Below, piece after piece: positions 12,801 through 20,800 of a stretch of 64,000 nucleotides of DNA. Numbering within the stretch: the first letter of the stretch is position 1; the number at the start of each line of letters is the position of its first letter. This DNA comes from Microglena sp. YARC (Eukaryota > Chlorophyta > Chlorophyceae > Chlamydomonadales > Chlamydomonadaceae), in NCBI GenBank assembly GCA_022414725.1, contig CM039463.1, forward strand, positions 93,342,168 to 93,406,167, given 5' to 3'. Below the pieces are notes generated by a model that saw only the letters and a list, made by a program, of their open reading frames with translations, was not told the DNA's origin and did no database searches. The translations under genes were made by a program, and so were the position numbers.

Positions 12801-14493
12801 AAAGAGAAGTAGGGAGAGCCAAGGTGCGACGAATGGGGTGATGAGCACAAAGATGGACCATAGCAGGATTCCACCTGCTAGGACTGCCTTTGGGGAGTGG
12901 GAGGCTGCCAGCACTCCCCCGTATAAGTTGGAGACTATGTGGCCAGCGCTGAAAGCACTTGGGGGAAGAGGGCGAGGAGGATTAGGGGTGGGGGGTGGGG
13001 TGAAGCGGGTTGGGGAGGAGGTGAGAAGGTGAGGAGGAGGATTAGGGGTGGGTGGGGTGGGGGAAAGGTAAGGAGAATTAGGGGTGGGGTCTGTGGGAGA
13101 AGGGCGTAGAGAAATAAGGGGTGGGGGGTGGGGGGAAAGGTAAGAGGAAGATTAAGATTAGGTGAGAAGGATTAGGGGTGGGGTCAGTGGGGAAAGCTTT
13201 GGTTTGGGTTTAGGTGGAGGGAGTGTTTTCAGCACTTTGGAGGTAGGGTGAGGAGGATTAGGGGTGGGGAGTGGGGGGAAAGGTTTGGTTTGGTTTGGAT
13301 ATGGGTGAAGGGTGTGGTGTGTGTTGTTTTGTGTTGTGTGTGTGTTTTGCTTTGTGTGTGTGTGTGTTTGGTTTGGGTTTGGGTGGAGGGGGGGGTGAGA
13401 CTCAGGGGGGGGGGGGAAGGGGGGAGAGAAGAGGTGTATGGTGGCGGTGGAGCCCCAATATCAAGCCACAGGGTGAAACCCAAAGCTTGCTGCTGCATTG
13501 TAATGCCTGTCATGCCAGCTTTCAGACACACTAGCTAGCTTCAGGATTGGCCCAAGGGCAGGAAAAGGGAACTGCCTAGAAGCTGCTACCCGTAGCCATG
13601 AAACAAACAGTGGTAGGGGGTGAAGGGGAAGGTTGGTGAGACCAAGGGAGGGAGGAGAAGAGATGGATGGTGGTGGGACTGGGAGTGCATGTGAAAGGGC
13701 GGTGTATGTGGTGTGTGTTTTGTGTGTGTAGGGGTGTGTATAGGGGAGGAGGGGTGGGGGGTGGGGGTGGGTGGGTGGGTGGTGGGTGGGGGTAAGTTGG
13801 ATTGGGACGCCTGGTGGGTGGCATTGTAACTGATGATTTGATGCAAAATAGGTAATGAGGTTAATGGGCTTGAGGAGCTTGAGGAGGGTGGGATAGTTCC
13901 ATAATCAAAATAAATTAATAAATCAGTAAGTAAATGAATGAATGAATGAATGAATGAATGAATGAATGAATGAATGAATGAATGAATGAATGAATGAATA
14001 AATAAGTAAGTACATGAATGAATACATAAGTAAGTGAATGAATGAATTAATAAGTAAGTGAATGAATGGATACATAAGTAAGTGAATGAATGAATTAATA
14101 AGTAAGTGAATGAATGGATACATAAGTAAGTGAATGAATGAATTAATAAGTAAGTGAATGAATGAATACATAAGCAAGTGAATGAATGAATTAATAAGTA
14201 AGTGAATGAATGAATTAATAAGTAAGCGAATGAATGAATTAATAAGTAAGTGAATGAATGAATTAATAAATAAGTAAATGAATGAATTAATAAGTAAGTG
14301 AATGAATGAATAAATGAGTAAGTAAATGAACAAATAAATAATTGTTACGCCTTATGGCGAGGTGTGAGGTTTAAGGGGCCAGCCCGTTTGCTTGTGCTGG
14401 GGCCAACCACCAAATACTCAAAATAATGTATGAGGATAGTGTGTTGCAATTTATGTTGACAAAGGGGTAACTCTGCGGGGCTCCCGCCCACCT

Positions 14494-14531
<38 letters not shown>

Positions 14532-15025
14532 CTCCGCCACAAAAACGAAACAGTGCAAGGTGTCTGTTCTGCGCTCACCTGCTGATCGCCCCCTTTACAG
14601 AATCACTCCATCCATACTTCTGGGACATTGGCAACAAAGCAACAGACATCGCCATCCTGTTTGGGCATCACACAAGTCACACTCAGTCACACTGGGGCAT
14701 TGGCAACAAAGCAACAGACATCGCCATCCTGTTTGGGCATCACACAAGTTACACTCAGTCACACTGGGGCATTGGCAACAAAGCAACAGACATCGCCATC
14801 CTGTTTGGGCATCACACAAGTCACACTCAGTCACACTGGGGCATTGGCAACAAAGCAACAGACATCGCCATCCTGTTTGGACATCACACAAGTCACACTC
14901 AGTCACACTGGGGCACTGGCAACAAAGCAACAGGCATCGCCATCCTGTTTGGGCATCACACACGTCACACTCAGTCACAGTTGCAGTCACAGTGAGACTC
15001 ATTCAAAGTTAAAGTCAAAGTCTGA

Positions 15026-15057
<32 letters not shown>

Positions 15058-17120
15058 CAAATTCAAAGTCAAAGTCAATTTTAAAGCTAATGGCAAGAAA
15101 AATGTCAAAGTCAAGGTCAAGGTCAAAGTCACATTGATGCATGTTTAGTCCACCACATCTAGCAGCAGGCAGGCAGTAATTAATGAAAATACTGCCCCCT
15201 CCCCCCCACCCCCCTCCCCACCCACCCACCCACACCCACCCACACCCACACAGGGTGCCCATGCATGTTGAGATCCACACAGTACATCAAGTTTGATTGC
15301 TCTCAATGTGATGTATGGTGCATCACATCTAGCAGCAGGCAGGCAGGCAGCAATTGATAGAAATATATCCCTAATACCGTTTAAATAGCCTATAGCACCA
15401 ATAGCATGTAGACTATCCCTTTGGTTACTGTCCCCCCACAGGATGCCCATGCATGTTGAGATCCACACAGTACATCAAGTTTGATTGCACTCAGTGCGAT
15501 GTATGGTGCATCAGATCTAGGCAACAATTGATGAGAACAAATCCCTACTCAATTTGCAATTGCTGACTAAATCAAAGCTATCCATGCCCTTAGGCTGCCT
15601 GTCCCATGACTGGGTGCACACAGGCAAACTTTCGCACTAGTATATCAGCCATACAGTTGAAAGCTGTCCATGCCCTTAAGCTACCTGTCCCATGACTGCA
15701 GAATCCACATGCTAACCTTCACACACACACACACATATACATACATACACATAAACACACAAATGCACTCATACACAAATACACACGCAAATACACTCAC
15801 ACATGCATACACATAAACAAGCACACATACACACTCATATGCACGCACACACACATACACACGCACATATACATATACATACACACATACACACACACAT
15901 GCACATGCACACACATACACAAATACACACGCTTACACTCACACATGCATACACTCACACACATACATACACTCACACACACACACATACACACGCACAC
16001 ATACACACACACACATACACACACACACACACACACACATACACGCACATACATACACATACACCCATACATACGCATACACACACACAAAATAAAACAT
16101 CAGTCAAACAGGTCAAACCTTTCAAGCCCCACGCACCAACCTTCTCACACACATACATACACACACCCACAAAAACACAGCCTGGTCAAACTTTTCAATG
16201 GAGCTCACGACAGACACTAGGATCCACAGGCCCACCACAGTGCCCCCCATGCTGCTCTCCGTCTGGACACCAAACGTGTGTAGGCAAATGAATGTTTTTG
16301 GAGGATCCTCCTCTTCCCACACATACACACATTTGTGCACACAAACACAAACAAATACACATGCACACAAAACAAATTAGCTAGCGTGATCAAACCTTTC
16401 AATGGAGCATACGATATAAACTAGGGTACACAGGCCCACCACACTGCCCCGCCATGCAGCTCTCCGTCTGGACACCAAACGTGTGTATGAGAATAAATGT
16501 TACTGGAGGATCCTCCTCTTCTCACGCATACATACATATGTGCACACAAACACAAACAAATACACACACACAAATGCACACACACAAATACACACACACA
16601 AATACACATACACACAAAACAAATTAGCTAGCGTGATCAAACCTTTCAATGGAGCATACGATATAAACTAGGGTACACAGGCCCACCACACTGCCCCGCC
16701 ATGCAGCTCTCCGTCTGGACACCAAACGTGTGTATGAGAATAAATGTTACTGGAGGATCCTCCTCTTCTCACACATACACACATATGTGCACACAAACAC
16801 AAACAAATACACACACACACACACAAATACACACACACAAATACAAATTAGCTAGCCTGGTCAAACCTTTCAATAGAGCATACGATGGACACTAGGGTAC
16901 ACAGGCCCACCACAGTGGCAGGCCTGCCTCCCATGCTGCTGTCCATCTGGACATCGAATGTGTGTAGGGGAATGAATGTCCCTGGGAGCTCGTCCTCTCC
17001 CCGCTCATCACGCTCTGAAGATCCATGTAGCAATTCAAATTCAAATTCGTCCCGCTCATCTACATGGTGACGCTTGTGTGCATGACCAGCTCTGTCTGGG
17101 TCCCTGCGAGAAGAGAACAT
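1..17120 (-). CDS. SLC17/ANTR-type anion-phosphate transporter (MFS), multi-exon, 3' end outside window
   Basis: Minus-strand gene assembled from exon fragments read in order: E1 17120-16857, E2 14656-14579, E3 12948-12750, E4 11061-10998, E5 3867-3553, E6 about 1726-1681, E7 62-1 (partial). E1 carries an acidic/basic N-terminus and the first membrane helix (VVGLCTLVSIVCSIERF). E2 encodes MSVALLPMSQKYGWSDSV, E3 SNLYGG and MGVGEGVAIP, E4 VPTEKRGQALSLVYSG, E5 HSIGSIISLL and LPWKTFVSNKTFWAV, E6 AWLPTYSYQQLQ. In this order they match SLC17-family sodium/phosphate and anion transporters, which are 12-helix membrane carriers. Phases agree at E2/E3, E3/E4 and E4/E5. E1/E2 lacks a clear GT donor, and E5/E6 is off by one nucleotide in the copies present. 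Substrate and membrane cannot be told. Almost every junction is echoed in tandem, and a LINE lies in the intron between E4 and E5. Confidence 0.78.
220..402. repeat. Palindromic GACCTATATAGG-like tract and (TA)n microsatellite
   Basis: A tract of GACCTATATAGGTC-like inverted motifs (about 225-305) leads into about 60 bp of pure TA dinucleotides (about 338-400). Positions 63-220 show nothing recognisable. Confidence 0.85.
480..1340. repeat. G-rich minisatellite of GGTGGGTA / GGTGAGGA units
   Basis: About 850 bp of 8-bp units (GGTGGGTA, with GGTGAGTA, GGTGAAGA and GGTGAGGA variants), with all the G on the plus strand. Open reading frames across it are repeat artefacts. The regular GGG and GG spacing could favour G-quadruplexes. 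Confidence 0.9.
1500..2625 (-). repeat. Tandem echoes of transporter exon E6 with flanking splice sites
   Basis: At least six diverged copies of a roughly 105-bp module. On the minus strand each holds a TTGCAG acceptor, the short exon reading AWLPTYSYQQLQ (best copy 1726-1681) and a CAG|GT donor. Several copies carry an extra base (GGCTAGCC instead of GGCTACC) that breaks the exon frame. The best-preserved copy is the lowest-coordinate one. Confidence 0.7.
2640..2835. repeat. GGTGAAAA/ACAGGTGAA minisatellite
   Basis: Short degenerate tandem repeat of AGGTGAAAAC/GGGTGTTCAGG-like units in a transporter intron. No gene is seen in it. Confidence 0.7.
2873..2932 (-). repeat. Interspersed repeat family C copy
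   Basis: Sequence containing CGCCGAAGACGGCGAGCAGC and AATTGCTGGCTGGAG. Related copies or fragments lie near 25325, 25520, 26010 and 28254 (inverted) and at 62868. Shared core on the opposite strand: GGCTGCTCGCCGTCTTCGGC. Confidence 0.7.
3010..3552 (-). repeat. Three echoes of transporter exon E5 tail plus donor
   Basis: Downstream of E5 on the minus strand, a roughly 150-bp module recurs three times. Each holds the exon tail and its GT donor. The copy around 3385-3445 still reads DLPWKSFIYNQTFWAVLTAQ and ends in a GTAAGG donor. The copy around 3240-3290 has a small deletion. The copy around 3065-3140 has an in-frame TAG after LMNLPW. Module ends share AGCTGCCTAGAAGCTGCTGC with another interspersed repeat family. 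Confidence 0.8.
3553..3867 (-). CDS. Transporter exon E5
   Basis: A 315-nt exon with acceptor CAG at 3870-3868 and donor GTAAGG from 3552, phase 1 at both ends. It encodes HSIGSIISLLVTPFVLDSGG and a second hydrophobic segment (LFLLYGFMGLLLLF), forming two likely membrane helices. A loop rich in A, S, K and G follows, then LPWKTFVSNKTFWAVMMAH. In SLC17 transporters the equivalent of LPWKxxxxxxxxWA lies at the end of the central cytosolic loop, entering helix 7. It is the intact copy inside a field of exon-edge echoes on both sides. Confidence 0.82.
4393..4592. repeat. Interspersed repeat family B copy (GC hairpin)
   Basis: Contains GGGGGCTCCCGCCCCCCAGA followed by GGGAGGGCTCCACCAAAAA, an imperfect hairpin, preceded by GTTAGTTACAAGACCG and TGACGTGTCAGGCTTCATC. 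Related copies: 14475-14545 (fragment), 26741-26935, 38955-39170 (inverted), 51721-51795 (partial). No coding potential. A transposon type cannot be assigned. Confidence 0.75.
4770..5282. repeat. 19-bp minisatellite (GAAATGAGTGACAATGAGA)
   Basis: About 25 tandem units alternating GTGACAATGAGAAATGA and GTGGCAATGAGAAATGA, inside the E5 acceptor-edge array. Long minus-strand frames across it (SLISHCHSFLIVTHF repeated) are artefacts. Confidence 0.9.
5862..6048 (-). mobile_element. tRNA-derived SINE, copy 1
   Basis: On the minus strand the copy begins with a tRNA-like head holding a B-box (GGGTTCGAATCCC) and an A-box-like GGCAGAGCTCC stretch. A body follows with GTCAACCGCCATGGTGGCTT, then AAGATGGGGCTCCCTTAATACC. 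The same body and tail occur at 11331, 30203, 31148 and 61510, which defines a dispersed family transcribed by RNA polymerase III by analogy with known SINEs. Confidence 0.75.
6436..6462 (-). repeat. Echo of transporter exon E4 tail and donor
   Basis: On the minus strand it reads CCTTGTGTATTCTG|GTAAGTC, matching the end of E4 at 10998. The intron sequence past the donor is shared too: ATGAGGCAGGCAGAAGATGC at 6284 versus 10961. The LINE therefore sits between two copies of this exon edge. Confidence 0.75.
6498..6645. repeat. (GA)n microsatellite
   Basis: About 145 bp of GA dinucleotides with rare G insertions. A shorter GA tract at 6244-6282 precedes it and another lies at 10938-10960. Confidence 0.95.
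6829..6896. repeat. Poly-C run and (CA)n
   Basis: About 50 consecutive C followed by CACACA. Comparable C/G homopolymers occur near 10750, 14495, 47380, 51903, 55640 and 56325. Confidence 0.95.
7299..8657 (+). pseudogene. LINE endonuclease (EEP/APE-like) domain, N-terminally incomplete
   Basis: Begins mid-domain with RGIGLMIHPRL (in-frame sequence NPAHHV lies just upstream, with no ATG). It then shows VTLVVAYAPA, the metal/catalytic signature FILGDLNAQVG, TWYTNTGRTRTAVDLVLVS, and TDHRLVVCDI in place of the usual SDH motif. In LINEs this domain nicks target DNA for target-primed reverse transcription. The early Asn and Glu motifs of the fold are absent. The frame ends at a TGA and reopens in the same frame immediately after it. 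Confidence 0.85.
8658..10502 (+). pseudogene. LINE reverse transcriptase domain
   Basis: The frame is continuous with the endonuclease apart from TGA 8655-8657. Just after the TGA it reads APIASIKSPTGDPTSDP, the usual LINE linker. RT motifs in order: AFVDYRKAFDSVNRETMW, TGVRQGCALSPLLFNLFMD, catalytic YADD at 9783-9794, MSINYKKTKAM, YLGNLFTPDGD, LLYGSETWAL and RLRFLGHIARR. It would synthesise cDNA from the element's RNA at the nicked target. The frame ends early at TGA 10500-10502 because of the 8-bp duplication. Confidence 0.93.
10749..10775. repeat. Poly-C run
   Basis: About 20 C residues in sequence downstream of the LINE. Positions 10590-10930 hold no other recognisable feature. Confidence 0.9.
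10998..11061 (-). CDS. Transporter exon E4
   Basis: A 64-nt exon with acceptor GCCCAG just above 11061 and donor GTAAGTC from 10997. It enters in phase 0, as E3 leaves, and ends in phase 1, as E5 requires. It reads LIIKGSVPTEKRGQALS then LVYS. In SLC17 proteins the corresponding WVPxxxRSxA segment precedes helix 5. Confidence 0.75.
11090..11330. repeat. TTAGGTCCGAG and GGGTAGGTAA minisatellites
   Basis: Five to six copies of an 11-bp TTAGGTCCGAG unit, flanked by looser GTTAGGTAAGG and GGGTAGGTAA units. Confidence 0.85.
11331..11543 (+). mobile_element. tRNA-derived SINE, copy 2
   Basis: The head reads TGGCTCAATGGTAGAG (A-box-like) and GGGTTGGAACCCC (B-box-like), as in a tRNA. The body includes GGCCGTCAACCGTATG and the tail ATAACACCACGTCCTTAGTA. 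It shares body and tail with copies at 30203 and 31148. Confidence 0.7.
11590..12265. repeat. 15-bp minisatellite flanked by decayed echoes of transporter exon E3
   Basis: The core (11766-12205) is about 29 units of CCATTGCATCCCACC. On each side (about 11675-11745 and 12205-12250), the minus strand shows degraded E3 sequence such as TATCCTGCTGTGATCCATCT, corresponding to ILLWSI in the real exon. Long frames in all orientations (GWDAMGWDAM, SHPIASHPIA) come from the repeat. Confidence 0.8.
12270..12425 (+). repeat. Interspersed repeat family A, copy 1
   Basis: About 150 bp beginning TAGCACGAACTCAGGGCCC and ending GGCCTACCCCTGGACTGTAA. Near-full copies lie at 36538-36675 (plus) and 62635-62800 (minus). 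Fragments lie at 6170, 36935, 37378, 37590, 54778 and 62480. No ORF. Type unknown. Confidence 0.8.
12430..12749 (-). repeat. Six or more echoes of transporter exon E3 tail plus donor
   Basis: Tandem 53-60 bp module. On the minus strand each copy reads GGCTATTCCTACAATGCAG|GTGTGATG, the last codons of E3 (AIPTMQ) with its GT donor and intron head. Confidence 0.85.
12750..12948 (-). CDS. Transporter exon E3
   Basis: A 199-nt exon, acceptor TTTCAG above 12948, donor GTGTGATG from 12749. Its first base completes the codon left by E2 (AG|C). It reads AGHIVSNLYGGVLAAS, VLAGGILLWSIFVLITPFV and FARAIMGVGEGVAIPTM. These match helices 2 to 4 of SLC17 transporters, including the conserved R-A-x-M-G-x-G-E-G signature. 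Confidence 0.88.
12960..13440. repeat. G-rich low-complexity intron sequence
   Basis: Degenerate GGGGTGGGG/AGGATTAGGGGTGG repeats and GT-rich tracts. No exon recognised. Confidence 0.7.
13445..13600. repeat. Interspersed repeat family G, copy 1
   Basis: Shares with 60595-60740 the blocks GCTGCATTGTAATGCCTGTC, ACTAGCTAG-TTCAG-TTGGCC and CTGCCTAGAAGCTG. The tail block also occurs within the E5 echoes near 3170 and 3310. From 13600 to 13815 there is only purine-rich low complexity. Confidence 0.65.
13918..14342. repeat. (AATG)n and AATAAGTAAGTG minisatellite
   Basis: A tetranucleotide AATG run (about 60 bp), then about 340 bp of a 24-28 bp unit (TTAATAAGTAAGTGAATGAATGAA). Minus-strand FIHLLINSFIHLL frames are artefacts. 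Confidence 0.92.
14475..14545. repeat. Family B fragment split by a poly-G run
   Basis: GGGGCTCCCGCCCACCTGA then about 37 G residues, then GCTCCGCCACAAAAA. The G run has replaced or grown in the hairpin loop of family B. Confidence 0.7.
14579..14656 (-). CDS. Transporter exon E2
   Basis: A 78-nt exon with acceptor AAACAG above 14656 and donor GTGAGC from 14578. It reads MAMSVALLPMSQKYGWSDSV then KGAIS, closely matching the N-x-S-V-A-I-x-P-M-S segment after helix 1 of SLC17 transporters. It ends in phase 2, and the first base of E3 completes Ser. Its 5' junction to E1 is not resolved. Confidence 0.85.
14657..14990 (-). repeat. 72-bp tandem echoes of acceptor and start of exon E2
   Basis: About four and a half further copies of a 72-bp module holding the AAACAG|GATGGCGATGTC acceptor edge of E2. 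Because 72 is a multiple of three, several frames stay open on both strands. Only the lowest-coordinate copy continues into the complete exon. Confidence 0.85.
15000..15135. repeat. (GTCAAG)n / (GTCAAA)n hexanucleotide tract
   Basis: Degenerate hexamer array, no gene. Confidence 0.85.
15140..15560. repeat. Tandem repeat of about 185 bp in transporter intron 1
   Basis: Two and a half copies of a unit containing CATGCATGTTGAGATCCACA, ACATCAAGTTTGATTGC and ATGTATGGTGCATCA. By analogy with its neighbours it may be another exon-edge array, but no transporter segment could be read in it. Confidence 0.7.
15718..16095. repeat. (CA)n / (ACATAC)n microsatellite
   Basis: About 375 bp of CA dinucleotides interspersed with TACACA. 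Confidence 0.95.
16096..16856 (-). repeat. Three or more large echoes of transporter exon E1 tail
   Basis: Roughly 240-bp units at about 16180-16380, 16381-16620 and 16621-16855, with a stub at 16096-16140. On the minus strand each reads LHTFGVQ or similar and SIEKFDQ, the end of E1, then CA-rich intron sequence. Two units are nearly identical, so duplication was recent. Confidence 0.8.
16857..17120 (-). CDS. Transporter exon E1 (N-terminus)
   Basis: Reads from ATG at 17120 (MFSSRRDPDRAGHAHKRH) through an acidic stretch (DERDEFEFELLHGSSERDER) to LPGTFIPLHTFDVQMDSSMG and the hydrophobic VVGLCTLVSIVCSIERF. That pattern (R-x-x-VV-x-LC then I-x-R) fits helix 1 of SLC17 carriers. A CTCGCAG just inside the ATG could instead be an acceptor (exon from 17103), with the true start further upstream. 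No clear GT donor follows GACCAG. Confidence 0.6.
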
Positions 17121-17845
17121 GTAGCCTGTGCAATGTGCTTGTGGCCAAGCCGCCTGGCGTCGTGTTCCTTTCTTTCAAGGCTGTGGCCCATGGGGGCGGG
17201 GAAATGGGCGGAGTAGAGTGGACCCTTTGGGGTTATAGGAATGTACTGGGACAGAATCCGTTATGGGGGGAGGGATGAATCGGGGAGAAAGTTGGTGGGG
17301 GAGGAGAGGGATGGATTGGGGAGAAAGTTGATGGGGTGAGGATATCTTGGGTGTAGGCCCCCGTGGTCCCGTATTACAACATCGACCCTGCTTTTGCCTG
17401 GCTTCGGAGCTGAGTTGCTGGCAGGCACCGGGCACGCAGCTCGAATTGGACTCGGATCTATACGCTGTACGTTCGGACACGTGCGCGGGGTACAGAGCTC
17501 TTTCATTTAAACTTTCAAACTGGATCCAGCGCGGGAGCGGGTGCGGGTGCGGGTGAGCAAGCGAGTGCGAGCCGAGCGAGTAAACTGTCTCCCAGGCCCT
17601 CCCGTACAGTAGCGCCATCTCTTCATATTACCTGTACCACCCAGCCTCGATTCGGAAATTTGCTCGGCTCGTTTCCATGCGACACGCCTCCTAGCTAATT
17701 GTCTTCTTCGCTTCTTCTGAACCCTCTCTGCCTGCTCTCGTTCGAATATTTTTCAGCCTTGCGTTTGCCTCCATCCACGCTTACAATCCTGCTGTAGCTC
17801 TCTTTCAAATTCTGTCTTCTCTCCTCTCGTATCCACGTTTCCGGC
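17121..17845. promoter_or_regulatory. Shared upstream region between divergent transporter and ORC3
   Basis: About 725 bp of mostly non-repetitive sequence separating the minus-strand transporter start from the plus-strand ORC3 start. This is inferred to hold both promoters. No specific element (TATA box, initiator) could be assigned. Local features are a GGGGGAGGGATGAATCGGGG near-repeat at 17265-17340 and a GC-rich stretch at 17520-17560. Confidence 0.45.
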
Positions 17846-20800
17846 ATGAGCTGGATCAACAGCACTGAAGGCGACGAGGCCACAGCCGATGCGATCAAGA
17901 GGAGCTACGAGGTGATTGCGAAACTTCCTCCGCATCTGGAGAGATCGACATCCACTAAGGGAGGAAACAAGCTGAAAAACGCTGAACCAGGTGTGTCCAT
18001 TGTTCAGTGTCAGCCCACACCATAGCTGCTGATTGTTAACTTGCTTCCTTATCTGTCCTGTTTGCTTGATTGCTCTCTGGGGTGGGAGGGTGTCATTGCC
18101 CACGTGGAGCTAACAACCTGGTACCCCCCACCCCACCCCGCACACATACCCCACCCGACCCAGTCACTCAGCCAACACACACGCACCAGCCATGCTACCC
18201 AACACATATTATCTTCCCTTGCTATGCTCAATCCGCACCCATTGAATGGAATCCAATCCAATGCTATTCCAATCCCACTGTTTCATTAATTCCATAGCTT
18301 TTCCATCCATTGGCATTCCATTCATTAGTTCGATCCAGTGCTACCCAATCCAATACTATTCCAATCCCACTGTTTCATTAATTCCATACCTATTCCATCT
18401 ATGCTACCCAACATATATAATCTTAACTTGCTATGCTGCGCACTCATCGTGGGCATGTGACACTTAGGTGGGCAGGTGGGTAAGTAGGTACTCCTCTCAT
18501 TCATGTAGGGAACAGAAATACGATATCATGTCATCATTTGATATCATATGATGCCATCAGTCTGACTAGGCTAAAGTCACGTCTATGTGCAGTATCATAT
18601 GATGTCATATTCGCGTTTGGTCAACACCATATGATATGCCGGTTCCTCTCATTCATGTCTTCACCATGTCCTATCTTTCATTCCCTCATCTCAGATTACC
18701 ACTCACCCTCCCCCCCACCCCACCCCCACCCCACACCCACACACCCACACTCAGCCGGCCACTCACCTCCCCCCCCACTCCACACGCCCTGCATATTTTG
18801 CCTTTTTCGAGGTTGAAATCTACCCCCCACCCCCCACCCCACCCCACGTCCTGAGTGTCAACCCAACTCTCAACCCTGTAGCCGATGGCACCGAAGCCAA
18901 AGCCTTCAGGGTGGATGCAGCTTGGGACAATGAATCCAGCAGGAGCTTGCGCGCACAAGCATGTGAGCAGGCTCTGGCCACTCTCCACGAGAAGTACGCA
19001 GTGAGTGAAACATGTGGCATGGGTTTGCTTTTGAATTTGAATTTGTGTGATCAGGCTCTGGCCACTCTCCATGAGAAGTATGCAGTGAGTGAAACATGTG
19101 GCAAGGGTTTGCTTTTGAATTTGAATTTGTGTGATCAGGCTCTAGCCACTCTTCATGATAAGTACGCAGTGAGTGAAACATGTGGCATGGGTTTGCTTTT
19201 GAATTTGAATTTGTGTGATCAGGCTCTGGCCACTCCGCATGAGAGGTATGCAGTGAGTGAAACATGTGGCATGGATTTGCTTTTAAACTTAAAAATTGAA
19301 TGTGCACAGGCATGTGATCAGGTTCATCCACTCTGCATGAGAAGTATGCAGTAAGTGTAACATGTTGCATGGATTGTTTTTTAATTTTAATTTGAAGGTG
19401 CCAAATGTCTATCTGCTAACACCAACAAGTTCATACCGCCACCACCACCACCACCAAAGCATCACCAACAAGTCTACACCGCCACCACCACCATCACCAC
19501 CACCACCACCACCACCACCACCAAAGGATTACCAACAAGTTCACACCGCAACCATCACTACTACCATCACCACCACCACCACCAAAGCATCACCAAAAAT
19601 TCCACACCGCCACCACCACCACCACCACCAAAGCATCACCAACACGACCACACCGCCACCACCATCACCAACACCACACCAACACGTTCACACCGCCACC
19701 GCCATCACCATCACCACACACCACCACCACCAAAGCATCACTAACACGTCCACACCGCCACCTTCACCATGACCACCACCACCACAACCATCGCCACCAC
19801 CAAAGCATCACCAACACGTCCACACCGCCACCTTCACCATCACCACCACCACCACCACCACCAAAGCATCACCAACACGTCCACACCGCCACCTTCACCA
19901 TCACCACCAACACCACCAAAGCATCACCAACACGTCCACACCACCACCGCCATCACGATAACTACCACCACCACCACCAAAGCATCACCAACACGACCAC
20001 ACCACCTGCTTGCAGGGATCTTTCCAAGAGAATGACATGCAGGACAGTTTCGGAGCCTTGTGGGGGGAATTCGTGCAACCCAATTCACCCCCCCAGATGG
20101 CGGCAAGCTATGCCACTGAGGCTGGCATTCCAGTGGCCTTGCTATCTTCCTGTGGAAACAGCTCTGACCCTAAGAAGGTCTTTGCTAAGCTGCAGCAGTT
20201 CCTGCAGAATGAGCAGGTGCGGTGGGAGAGTAAGGAATAGGGTAGAGGTGCGGGTTTGGGGTGGCAGGGTGGGGGTGTAGGTGGGTGGGGAGGGGGTGGA
20301 GGTGTGGCAGGGCGAAGGTGGGAAGGGAGGGTAAATGGGGTGGAGGTGTGGGTGGGTTGGAGGTGGGTGGGGAGTAGGTGGATAGGTTGGAGGTGGGGTG
20401 GGTGGAGGTGGATGGGGAGGGGAGAGATGTTCAGATCACTACACCAACACACCAACACCATACCACCGCCACCACACCACCACACCACCACCACCACCAC
20501 CACAGACACCACCACCTCCACACCACCACACCTCCACCCACACCACACCACCCACCACACCACCACAACCACCACACCACCAACACCAACATCGACACAT
20601 CAACACCACACCAACACCACACCTCCAACACCACCAGCACCACACCAACACCAGATCTACACCACTAACACCACCACCCAGCAGGCGTACATTGTCGTTC
20701 TTGGACAAGGATTTTGAGAGGTTTCACCACCACACCCCCACCACCTCCACACCACCCCCACCACCCAACAGGCATACACCGCCGTTCTTGGCCCGGAGGA

